Source: CAYJBH01 sp964369445 (GTDB lineage: Bacteria; Bacillota; Clostridia; Oscillospirales; Ruminococcaceae). Taken from it: 47,914 nt of DNA. Below the pieces are notes generated by a model that saw only the letters and a program-made list of their open reading frames with translations, made no database searches and was not told the DNA's origin. Each line of letters opens with the position of its first letter. Within the stretch, counting starts at the first letter, position 1. The stretch is taken from NCBI GenBank assembly GCA_964369445.1, contig CAYJFU010000007.1, positions 1-47,914 of the forward strand, given 5' to 3'. Shown one piece after another: positions 40,465-47,914 of the stretch. Position numbers and translations under genes: made by a program.

Positions 40465-43400
40465 ATGAAAGTTGAGTTGAGAGTAGCAAAGCTCAAACGA
40501 TATTACGAGCAACTTGCCATGTCCCGCGTCACGACCTTATGTGAACTTGCACCGTTCACAGGTGTTATACATAATGACGGCGAGGAGCACTCCGCTACCC
40601 CTTTCTCTCTTTACAGAGATTCGGTTTTAAAGGGTGCGCGCCAAACTTTTGAGATCACCTCATCTTTTTGTGTTCCAAAAGACGCTTTGCGGCCCATGTT
40701 GTACATCGACATGGGCAAAAGCGCGTCTGCCGATGCCCTTACGTTTTTGTACGGACCCGAGGCAGTTGTTTACATCGACGGCAAGGCGCGCATGTCGTTG
40801 GATGTGCACCACGACCTACACCCCATACCTCCCGACCTTGCAGACTCAAACACTCACACCGTCACCCTCAAGGGTTGGACAGGCATAAAGGATGAGTTTT
40901 ATACGGTGGCACGGTGCGAAATATGCACACTAAATGAAAATGTCGAGCAACTTTGCATGTTTATCGAGGTGACACTGGACTATTTTGCCGGCAAACCTCA
41001 AAGCAACACAGCACATAAACTCCTCTCGATTTTAAACGAGGCATTAAACAAGGTGGATGTCTTTAATATTGATGAAACCGCACTCAGTCAATGCATTGAA
41101 ACCCTTAAAAGTGAATATATAGCTTTGGGCGGTAAGAGTGCGGAAACATTTTTTGCCTGTGGTCACGGACATCTTGATGTCGCATGGCTATGGACGGTTC
41201 AAAGAAGTCGCTCCAAGGCTTTAAGGACATTTTTGAATGCTCTTGAACTGATGGATACCGACAACGCAGACTTTAAGTTTTCTCAAACCCAGGCGGTTTT
41301 GTACGAGATAATAAAGCATGACGAGCCGCAGGTCTTTGAAAGGATAAAAAAGGCGGTGGGCAGCGGCAGGTGGGAACTTGTCGGCAAAAGTTACGTCGAA
41401 TTTGACTGCAACATGATAGGAGAGGAGTCGCTTGTAAGGCAGTTTATACTGGGTAAACAACTGTTTTTAGACTATTTCGGTCAGCAGGGCACAAATGTGT
41501 GTTGGTTGCCGGACACGTTTGGATTTTGTGCACAGCTACCGCAGATTTTAAATAAGGTCGGTATCGACCGCTTTGCCACGGCAAAGGTCACATGGAATGC
41601 ATACAACAAGTTTCCGTATGACAGCTTTTTGTGGCAGGGTCTTGACGGCAGTGAGGTAACCTCGCATGTCGTTTCAACCTCTATACCGGCATGGTGGGGC
41701 GCAACCTACAGTGCGGATTTAACAGTAAAGGAGATCATCAGCACCGAAAACGATATCCGTCAAAAGGACAGCTCTGTGGAGATGCTCATCTCCTACGGAC
41801 AGGGTGACGGCGGCGGCGGACCGAGCAGGCAGATGCTTTTAAGGGAAAAGGCATTTAGAAACCTGCCGGCACTACCCGACGTAAAATTATCGACATTTGA
41901 CGAATTTTTTAATACGCTTGAAATGCGAAAAGATGAACTTCCGCGTTGGGTGGGTGAGATATATTTTGAGTTGCATCGCGGCACCTACACAAGTCAGGCA
42001 GGGGTGAAAAAGGGTAACCGCCTGTGCGAGCAACAACTTCACAACGCCGAGTTTGTATTGACGATAAGCCACCTGCTCACCAACAGTGAGTACCGCCATG
42101 AACAGTTGACGGAGCTGTGGAAGCTTGTGTGCTTAAATCAGTTTCACGATATACTGCCCGGCTCTTCCATAAAAGAGGTTTACGAGGTTACCGCCGCGGA
42201 ACATGCAAAGGTAATTGCCGCAACCGACGGCATCATCGCCGAGGAACTGGAACGCTTGTCACCACTTTTTGCCAGTGACGAGGAGCAGTATATCGTTGTC
42301 AACACAACACCGTATCCGCGCAGTGAAACAGTCTTGCTACAGCAAGAATATTACAGGCTGAACAACATACAACCATACAGCATATCGACATTCTCACCGG
42401 GTGGCACACAGTTTGAGAGCGAGGATGACAACCTGTCGATACAGTCTCTTGACGATGGATTTGTACTCAAAAATTCCAAAATCAGCGTATCCTTTAACAC
42501 TAAAGGCGAGATAACAAGTTATATTGATTGCACCTGCGATAGGGAACTTATAAAATCTGGCTGTGTCGGTAATGACTTCAGACTTTTCGACGACCTGCCG
42601 GCGGACTGGGAGGCGTGGGACATTGATGAATATTACAAAGAAAACCCCGTCAAAACCGACAAAAAAGTTTTGGACAGTGCTATAAAGGTTCAAAATCCGC
42701 ACATTGTCACCCTTTATATCAAAACGCAGATGTGCAACAGCATTATTGAACAGGAAATTTCACTTTGTGCAGGGGAAAAACATTTGACGTTTGTCACCGG
42801 TGTTTGCTACAACGAACGCAAAAAGCTGTTAAAGGTTTCTTTCCCGGTAAACATATTGTCGGATGTCGCAAGTTATGATGTCCAATTTGGCGTTGTAAAG
42901 CGCCCAACGCATAAAAACACCTCCTATGAACAGGCAATGTTTGAAGTATGCGCACACAGGTGGGCGGATTACAGCGAGGGAGACTACGGCGTTGCACTGC
43001 TTAACAACTGCAAGTACGGCTACGATGTTCACGGTGATACTGTGACGCTCACCCTTTTAAAGGGTGCATGTTTTCCGGACGAGACGGCAGACCTCGGCGA
43101 GCATGAGTTCAGTTATGCGCTTTTGCCCCACACAAAACAAGAGGAGCAGGACATCAACATCGTTGCAGACAGACTTAACTATCCGCTCATTGTCAAAAAG
43201 GCGACGGCAACACAAACAGAAAACGACAAAACGTTTTTGTTTTACGACAGGTTCTTCAAGGCACATGGCGATGCCCTGCTCTTAAAAAACATAAAGGTCT
43301 CACAGGATAATGACGGCATAATATTGAGGCTGTGCGAGACAAAAGGCAGTCGCGGCACCCTTGCATTTAATAGTGATGCCGAGCGAATATTCACCTGTAA

Positions 43401-43506
43401 CCTGTTGGAAGAGGACGAATGCGAGTTGCAAAAACAGCAGGGCAACTATAAACTTTGCTACAAACCATACGAAATTATTACACTAAGATTAAAGGGAGTG
43501 AACTGA
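40465..43506 (+). CDS. Glycoside hydrolase family 38 alpha-mannosidase (second)
   Basis: A 1013-residue cytoplasmic GH38 enzyme. An N-terminal beta domain of about 230 residues precedes the catalytic barrel: GHGHLDVAWLW carries zinc ligands His 236 and Asp 238, CWLPDTFGFCAQLPQIL holds the nucleophile Asp 350, and NQFHDILPGSS supplies the last zinc His. C-terminal beta domains are complete (ERKKLLKVSFPVNI, EHEFSYALLPH). This is the common bacterial type acting on alpha-mannosides of yeast or plant glycans. It is only distantly related to the mannosidase at 7611, which lacks the N-terminal domain. Start after GAGGTGAT. It ends in TGA two bases before the dehydrogenase. Confidence 0.93.
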   Translation: MKVELRVAKLKRYYEQLAMSRVTTLCELAPFTGVIHNDGEEHSATPFSLYRDSVLKGARQTFEITSSFCVPKDALRPMLYIDMGKSASADALTFLYGPEAVVYIDGKARMSLDVHHDLHPIPPDLADSNTHTVTLKGWTGIKDEFYTVARCEICTLNENVEQLCMFIEVTLDYFAGKPQSNTAHKLLSILNEALNKVDVFNIDETALSQCIETLKSEYIALGGKSAETFFACGHGHLDVAWLWTVQRSRSKALRTFLNALELMDTDNADFKFSQTQAVLYEIIKHDEPQVFERIKKAVGSGRWELVGKSYVEFDCNMIGEESLVRQFILGKQLFLDYFGQQGTNVCWLPDTFGFCAQLPQILNKVGIDRFATAKVTWNAYNKFPYDSFLWQGLDGSEVTSHVVSTSIPAWWGATYSADLTVKEIISTENDIRQKDSSVEMLISYGQGDGGGGPSRQMLLREKAFRNLPALPDVKLSTFDEFFNTLEMRKDELPRWVGEIYFELHRGTYTSQAGVKKGNRLCEQQLHNAEFVLTISHLLTNSEYRHEQLTELWKLVCLNQFHDILPGSSIKEVYEVTAAEHAKVIAATDGIIAEELERLSPLFASDEEQYIVVNTTPYPRSETVLLQQEYYRLNNIQPYSISTFSPGGTQFESEDDNLSIQSLDDGFVLKNSKISVSFNTKGEITSYIDCTCDRELIKSGCVGNDFRLFDDLPADWEAWDIDEYYKENPVKTDKKVLDSAIKVQNPHIVTLYIKTQMCNSIIEQEISLCAGEKHLTFVTGVCYNERKKLLKVSFPVNILSDVASYDVQFGVVKRPTHKNTSYEQAMFEVCAHRWADYSEGDYGVALLNNCKYGYDVHGDTVTLTLLKGACFPDETADLGEHEFSYALLPHTKQEEQDINIVADRLNYPLIVKKATATQTENDKTFLFYDRFFKAHGDALLLKNIKVSQDNDGIILRLCETKGSRGTLAFNSDAERIFTCNLLEEDECELQKQQGNYKLCYKPYEIITLRLKGVN

Positions 43507-43507
43507 T

Positions 43508-44521
43508 ATGAAATGTTTGATACTGTCAAAAGACGGAAAAATAAGCTATGAACAAAGAGAGGCCGCAAAGCCCGCCGCCGGTGAAGTGATGATTAAGGTC
43601 AAGGCTTGCGGAGTGTGCGGTACCGATATGCATGTCTACAAAGGTATGGCAAACAGCTGGGGTCTTCCCGGCATAATCGGGCACGAATTTTACGGTGAGA
43701 TATGCGATAGTAACGGCTGTGAGGGCATATCGGCGGGTGATATCGTGACGGTGCAGCCGCTTTTACACTGCGGTGAGTGCAGGTTCTGCAAAGAGGGAAG
43801 GACCAACCTTTGTCCGAACATCAGGCTTATCGGCGGCGAGCGCCCCGGTGCGCTGTGCGAATATGTGTGTGTGCCAAAAGATGCCGTAGTATCCAAGGGG
43901 TTCAACGAAAGCAGTTTGGTGGTTGCAGAGCCGGTTGCCACGGTGGTACACGGACTCAGCAAGATAAGGCAGGAGCGTGTAAAAAATGCCGTAATTTTCG
44001 GCGCGGGGTCACTGGGACTTATTGCGTTGCAGATAATGACAACCTTTTGCGACAATATCATAGTTTGCGACATAGTGGATTCAAGGCTGGAGCGCGCGTT
44101 AAGACTTGGTGCAACACATGTTGTCAACTCAAAGGATGCCGATGCCCTACAAAAAATCATTGACATAACCGGCGGCGACAAAGCCGACCTTACGGTGGAT
44201 GCCGCAGGAGCAAATCCGGTGCGCAAGCTTGCGTTTGAGAGTATCCGCTCCGGTGGCGAGATGCTTTTCATCGCCCTTGGCGCACCCACATACGAGGTTA
44301 ACTTTTTAGAGTTGGTAACACGTGAAATTTCAATCTATGGCACACAATGCCACACACTTAAAGATTTCGACACGGCGATAGATTACCTTAAAACAGGGGT
44401 TGTGAGCATTGATGAGGTGGTGACATTCTTGCAGTTAGAGGATGGCGCAAAGGTGTTTGAGGTGCTGGCAAACAATCCGGATGCCTACACAAAAGTAGCA
44501 TTTAAAGTGGACGGTGAATAA
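43508..44521 (+). CDS. Zinc-dependent alcohol/polyol dehydrogenase (MDR family)
   Basis: A 337-residue medium-chain dehydrogenase. The catalytic zinc site is CGVCGTDMHVYKG and GHEFYGE; the structural zinc lobe is CGECRFCKEGRTNLC. The Rossmann motif is FGAGSLGLIALQIM, and an acidic residue after it (VCDIVDSRLERAL) suggests NAD preference. The closest functional groups are sorbitol/threonine/galactitol-type dehydrogenases, so it should oxidise a sugar or polyol hydroxyl. Start after AAAGGGAGTG. Its stop overlaps the start of the UPF0261 gene (TAATG). Confidence 0.9.
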   Translation: MKCLILSKDGKISYEQREAAKPAAGEVMIKVKACGVCGTDMHVYKGMANSWGLPGIIGHEFYGEICDSNGCEGISAGDIVTVQPLLHCGECRFCKEGRTNLCPNIRLIGGERPGALCEYVCVPKDAVVSKGFNESSLVVAEPVATVVHGLSKIRQERVKNAVIFGAGSLGLIALQIMTTFCDNIIVCDIVDSRLERALRLGATHVVNSKDADALQKIIDITGGDKADLTVDAAGANPVRKLAFESIRSGGEMLFIALGAPTYEVNFLELVTREISIYGTQCHTLKDFDTAIDYLKTGVVSIDEVVTFLQLEDGAKVFEVLANNPDAYTKVAFKVDGE

Positions 44522-45729
44522 TGAATATAGTTGTCATAGCCACGTTGGACACCAAGGGCAAAGAAGTAGAGGTAATAAAAAGAACATTACAAGCGAAAGG
44601 CAAAAATGCCTATGTTGTCGACTGTTCGTTGATAGGCGAGGCCCAGACCTCGTTTGATGTCTCGCGTCACGAAGTGCTTGCCCATGCGGGTGAAGAGCTT
44701 GCGACACTGCTTGCCGCACAGGACAAAAACAGGTGTATTAATGCAATGCAGACGGGTGTTGACAGGCTGTTGCAACAGCTGTATAAACAAGGTAAACTGT
44801 CGGGTGTTTTGTCCGTCGGCGGTGTTCAGGGCAGTGTCATAGCATCAAAAGGTATGCAAAATTTACCTGTTTTAGTGCCTAAGTTTTTAGTATCGACCGT
44901 GGCAAACAGTAAAACGACATTCGGCCCATTTGTCGGTTGCTCAGATATGGCGATAATGCACTCGGTGGTGGACATATCGGGCACAAACCACATACTGGAT
45001 ACAATTTTGGAGCAGGCAGCATGTGCCGTGGCGGCAATGGTGGACGTACAGCCAAAAAAAGTCAGTGCCAAGACAAGCGTGGGCATCACGATGGCAGGTG
45101 TTACGACCGCCTGCGTTACCCGCATAAAAGAGTTGCTCGAGCAACAGGATTTTGAGGTCATTGTATTTCATTGCAACGGAATAGGCGCAAAGGCTATGGA
45201 GCAGATGGTGGCACGCGGCGAGATTGACGCGGTTATGGACATCACACCGCACGACATGACCGACTATCTAATTGGTGGAATGATGCCGTGTGAGCCAACA
45301 AGGATAGATGCCGTGGTGCAAAAGAATATCCCATATTTTTTTGCGCCGGGTTGTGCTGATCTAATTGTTTTTAACGGTATGGCAAATGTACCGCAAAGCC
45401 ACACGCAAAGAAAATATGTCTGTCACAATGACATCCACACGCACGTCAAGACATCTTATAAGGACATGCAAAATCTTGCGCGGTTTTTGCTGGATAAGGT
45501 GGATAAGCCCGGCTTTAAAAGCACAGTACTTATACCGCAAAGGGGTTTTAGTCAGCTAAATGCCGAGGGCGGACCGCTGTACGACCCGCAGTCGGACAGT
45601 GGCTTTACCGACACGGTGAGCGAGGCTTCGCAGAAGAACAGCAACATAAAGGTTGTGCGCAGCGACACGCACATCAATGACGACGAGTTTGCAGAGCTTT
45701 GTGTTAAAGAGCTACTTGCGAGGCTATAA
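44521..45729 (+). CDS. UPF0261 / Tm-1-like ATP-binding protein
   Basis: A 402-residue protein of the UPF0261 family, related to the ATP-binding N-terminal domain of the tomato Tm-1 protein. Motifs seen are VVIATLDTKGKEVEVIKRTL, LSVGGVQGSVIASKGMQNL, FGPFVGCSDMAIMHSVVDIS, GVTTACVTRIKELLEQQDFE and VFHCNGIGAKAMEQMVARGE. No bacterial member has a firm function that I know of. It is translationally coupled to the dehydrogenase and ends the operon, so it may process a product of that enzyme, perhaps with ATP. No terminator is evident after it. Confidence 0.88.
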   Translation: MNIVVIATLDTKGKEVEVIKRTLQAKGKNAYVVDCSLIGEAQTSFDVSRHEVLAHAGEELATLLAAQDKNRCINAMQTGVDRLLQQLYKQGKLSGVLSVGGVQGSVIASKGMQNLPVLVPKFLVSTVANSKTTFGPFVGCSDMAIMHSVVDISGTNHILDTILEQAACAVAAMVDVQPKKVSAKTSVGITMAGVTTACVTRIKELLEQQDFEVIVFHCNGIGAKAMEQMVARGEIDAVMDITPHDMTDYLIGGMMPCEPTRIDAVVQKNIPYFFAPGCADLIVFNGMANVPQSHTQRKYVCHNDIHTHVKTSYKDMQNLARFLLDKVDKPGFKSTVLIPQRGFSQLNAEGGPLYDPQSDSGFTDTVSEASQKNSNIKVVRSDTHINDDEFAELCVKELLARL

Positions 45730-45856
45730 GCTTTATATTTTGTGCTTGTGAAGTTCTGAATAACGCTAAATTTTTTATTGCAAATGAGGTGAGAAGCTCT
45801 GGCACGACGGCGAAAATTACAACCCATCAAAAATGGATTTTCAAAATTGAAAATTC

Positions 45857-45889
45857 TACACCTTGCACGGAGATTATTATCTACCGGAT
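45857..45889 (+). pseudogene. tnpV remnant
   Basis: 33 bases matching 1771-1803 at 31 positions and in the same orientation, encoding YTLHGDYYLPD. It is followed by unrelated inverted-repeat sequence. The surrounding 45730-46054 stretch has no other gene that I can support. Confidence 0.75.
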
Positions 45890-45941
45890 CCTGCTATACA
45901 GGCCGAAAAGCAAGATTGCTTTTCGGCCTGTATAGCAGGAT
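45888..45941. repeat. Perfect 26-bp inverted repeat within the tnpV remnant
   Basis: Arms 45888-45913 and 45916-45941 are exact complements around a 2-base spacer (GA). It begins inside the last codons of the tnpV match. It may be an insertion scar, element end or terminator; no T-run follows. Confidence 0.8.
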
Positions 45942-46054
45942 TCAGTTGTGATATTTTGAGAATCACCAGCTGATTGTTAATTAAAAATTACTCATCTTAA
46001 CATATTGCTGTAACACAAGACTCTTCTTTCTCAAGTCCCTTTCTTGGTTTGATC

Positions 46055-46513
46055 TTAAGGGTTCATCTCCACCGAAAACTTCAACTGGGTTATAATGCTG
46101 TTGTTCCAGATATTCAATAGCAATATTTTGCGTGGGTAAAAAAATATCAAAGGATTGGTTTTATAGCAAAACACATTTATAAGATAGATTGCATCACTAA
46201 CAAAGCTTTGGATAATCGAAAAGAGCTTATATTCTTTTGCCAATTTTGTAGATACTAGCTTTTCTTTTATTATAAACTGCTTTTTGAACAGTGTGCTGAG
46301 AAGTGATGCCTCCGGAATGCTTGCACCTGCACCACCGATAATAAGTGCTACTATTGTGCTGAGCCCTACACCTTGAGTAATAAGCATATTTGTAAGTGGA
46401 AGAATAGCTACGGTTTCGATATGCATCGGAACACCTAAAATGGCACTAAGACACCCTGCAAGCGTTGCATAGTTGCTTATGGTCGGTTTAAACGGTGATA
46501 AAAACACAGGCAA
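46055..46513 (-). pseudogene. Remnant of a PF03773-type (ArsP/DUF318) permease
   Basis: The middle of this frame (LAGCLSAILGVPMHIETVAI, TNMLITQGVGLSTIVALIIG, GASIPEASLLSTLFKKQFI) resembles the second half of predicted permeases of the ArsP_1/DUF318 family. Both ends look unrelated to the family (SPFKPTISNY before, YPRKILLLNIWNN after) and the only start is a TTG without a ribosome-binding site. It is best read as a fragment of a metal or metalloid efflux permease left by rearrangement. Base composition is clearly more A/T-rich than the sugar island. The 46514-46794 stretch upstream shows nothing I can name. Confidence 0.5.
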
Positions 46514-46794
46514 ATTTCATTCATAACAAGACAGAGGACAGAGGGATACTTTGTGTATTCCAATGGACGATAACGAAGTTATGGGTGAGATTTGACAAAA
46601 TTTTGCACTGTTTAAATCAGCTATGAACTGGTATTGGGAAATTTCTGATTAAATTATTTTAATTTCAGACTATCATATGGTTAAACTAATGTAAATAGTT
46701 TGAAAATTGTACATAACAGCAAACTCGACACAAGCTTTTCACGTGATGAGTAGACTATTATGTTAAACCATGTGTCTTTTCAGGTTTCATCGCA

Positions 46795-47445
46795 CTAAAA
46801 GGAATTATCGGACAATTCAAGTTTATAACTACCGACAGCAAGCTCGAACAAATAAATTTCGATGCCTGTAAATGATTGACCAACGGTTAACTCATCAGCA
46901 AATATTGATCCACTGTCCAAAACATTATTGTTTTCATCAAATAATTTCCAATCTATCATTCCGTAATTTGATTTATCGTCGCCTTCAGCATCAAAAATCT
47001 TTTCACCGGACAGATAAATTGTAACAGAGGTTTTTTCTTCATACCAAACACCTACAACATACACGATTTTATCAATCGTGTATGTTGTAGCTATGCTTTC
47101 ATCATATGAAAAATTATTTATTTCTATCGGTGTACGTGGTAAGTTAATAGATGTTTCTAAATTATTGATTACTGAGATGTTAACCTCTTCAGTAAAATAA
47201 GTGTCTGCATTATGCATTATCTTTAATGTAATATTGGCTAATGTAAAATCATTGGATGTATATATTTCAGCTTCGTTTTTCTGCCCAGAACTCCAAGCTG
47301 TTAAAGTTGACAAGCCCTCAGAAACGTTTACACCTCGTTCATCTAATCCGTCCAGTTGAATTTCGACATACTCAAAGTCTATTTCGCTTGGATTTTCAAT
47401 TAAACGTTTGTAAACATCGGTTGAGACTGTACCTTGCAGTCCAGC
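46795..47445 (-). pseudogene. N-terminally truncated hypothetical protein
   Basis: The frame is open from 47445 (after an in-frame TAG at 47446-47448) to the stop at 46795, about 216 codons, but the only initiation codon near is a TTG at 47313 without a ribosome-binding site. The sequence upstream of it (TDVYKRLIENPSEIDFEYVE, then LDGLDERGVNVSEGLS) reads as protein, so the true N-terminus has been lost. The product is rich in beta-strand-like segments and Thr/Asn (IYTSNDFTLANITLKIM, IDKIVYVVGVWYEEKTSVTI), like extracellular FxLYD- or Ig-like domains. I do not recognise the family. Its 5' end overlaps the 3' end of the ICE-type gene. Confidence 0.5.
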
Positions 47446-47837
47446 CTACTTGTTGTAGTCAGCAGATATATGGCTGAGATATAACGATTTGTTGGTCTGC
47501 TGCACACCATTCTTATTTTCCTTAGTGCGATATAAAACCGATAGCCATGCTCTGCACTTAAAAACATATTTCCGTCATAACTCTCAGCGAGTTTATCAAG
47601 TCGGTTTTGCATATTGGGGATTTTCTTTTTCTTTCTAAAAGTTTCATTTAGCACTCCTGCATAGTCGATACTGCCCATCTCGGCTCGCTCTAAAATATAT
47701 GGGCAGTATACGTGTTTGCATCCAATCTTTTTGCTGTAATCTTCGCAGTAAATACATTTGCCTGCTTCTTTGTCTTTCATCCGTCTGTAGGTATGTGTTC
47801 CACTTGCTCTAAGTTTGAAGTTTGGGATTGTTACCAT
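47400..47837 (-). CDS. Conserved conjugative-element-associated Cys-motif protein, altered C-terminus
   Basis: A 145-residue protein from the ATG at 47837, five bases after GGAGG; in-frame ATGs at 47840 and 47888 are alternatives. GKCIYCEDYSKKIGCKHVYC is a likely zinc-binding cluster, followed by ILERAEMGSIDYAGVLNETF and helical sequence ending NRYISAIYLLTTTSRL. Proteins like this accompany relaxase and replication genes in Firmicutes integrative elements; the function is unknown. After TSRL the family pattern stops and 12 unrelated residues follow, so the C-terminus was replaced where this gene joins the truncated hypothetical gene near 47445. The gene continues to show mobile-element character at the right end of the window. 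Confidence 0.6.
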   Translation of the reverse strand: MVTIPNFKLRASGTHTYRRMKDKEAGKCIYCEDYSKKIGCKHVYCPYILERAEMGSIDYAGVLNETFRKKKKIPNMQNRLDKLAESYDGNMFLSAEHGYRFYIALRKIRMVCSRPTNRYISAIYLLTTTSRLDCKVQSQPMFTNV

Positions 47838-47914
47838 CATCACCTCCGTTTCATAGAGCGATGTTCCTCTTGTGAATAATCGTGGCATTGTCTTTCGTCC
47901 TTTCCGTTATTGTT

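Noticed and set aside
1..47914. CRISPR array, tRNA or rRNA genes
   Set aside because: No regularly spaced repeats, no tRNA cloverleaf and no rRNA-like sequence were seen on either strand.

Overview
The window looks like a metagenome-assembled contig (it carries a 10-base N run) from a low-to-moderate-GC Gram-positive anaerobe of the class Clostridia, probably a gut or rumen member of the Oscillospirales or a related uncultured order. The reasons are strong AAGGAG/GGAGG ribosome-binding sites, many GTG starts, lipoprotein sugar-binding proteins, an AraR-type repressor, and a TnpV protein and large serine recombinase typical of clostridial mobile elements. No taxonomic search was possible, so this is inference.

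Layout. 1-2.1 kb: a broken mobile-element end, with a frameshifted large serine recombinase and a tnpV gene carrying an in-frame stop. 2.2-10.4 kb (minus strand): a mannoside module read as GH38 mannosidase, two permeases, binding protein, D-lyxose/mannose isomerase and LacI-type regulator. 10.4-10.9 kb: a divergent control region with two LacI-type palindromes, two promoters and an AraR-like site. 10.9-21.8 kb (plus): a second ABC sugar importer, a GH31 alpha-xylosidase, two GH36-type glycosidases (the first interrupted by TGA) and a URO-D-family gene (interrupted by TAA). 22-29.5 kb: araR, an FGGY kinase, two more URO-D-family genes, araA and araD. 29.6-33.1 kb: a class II aldolase-family protein, a RuBisCO-like protein, an RpiB-like isomerase and a triosephosphate-isomerase-like protein. 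33.2-45.7 kb: a third ABC importer, an FCD-type GntR regulator, two TIM-barrel isomerase/epimerases, an MBL-fold hydrolase, a second GH38 mannosidase, a zinc dehydrogenase and a UPF0261 (Tm-1-like) protein. 45.8-47.9 kb: an AT-rich junk zone with a tnpV remnant, a permease remnant, an N-truncated hypothetical gene and an ICE-type gene.

Together this is a roughly 43-kb plant-polysaccharide catabolic island. Three importers bring in oligosaccharides or unusual sugars; none has its own ATPase, so a shared MsmX-type ATPase elsewhere is implied. Intracellular glycosidases release mannose, xylose and galactose-type residues. AraA/kinase/AraD feed xylulose 5-phosphate into the pentose phosphate pathway. 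The RuBisCO-like protein set appears to deliver a four-carbon ketose phosphate that the TIM-like and RpiB-like isomerases could convert to erythrose 4-phosphate.

The most interesting parts are the aldolase/RuBisCO-like/RpiB-like/TIM-like run, the three URO-D-family proteins embedded in a pentose cluster, and a family of intergenic palindromic elements: C-rich-arm-first hairpins with covarying stems, some inside MITE-like inverted repeats and one with an 8-bp target duplication. They lie between genes in the direction of transcription, including directly after all three binding-protein genes.
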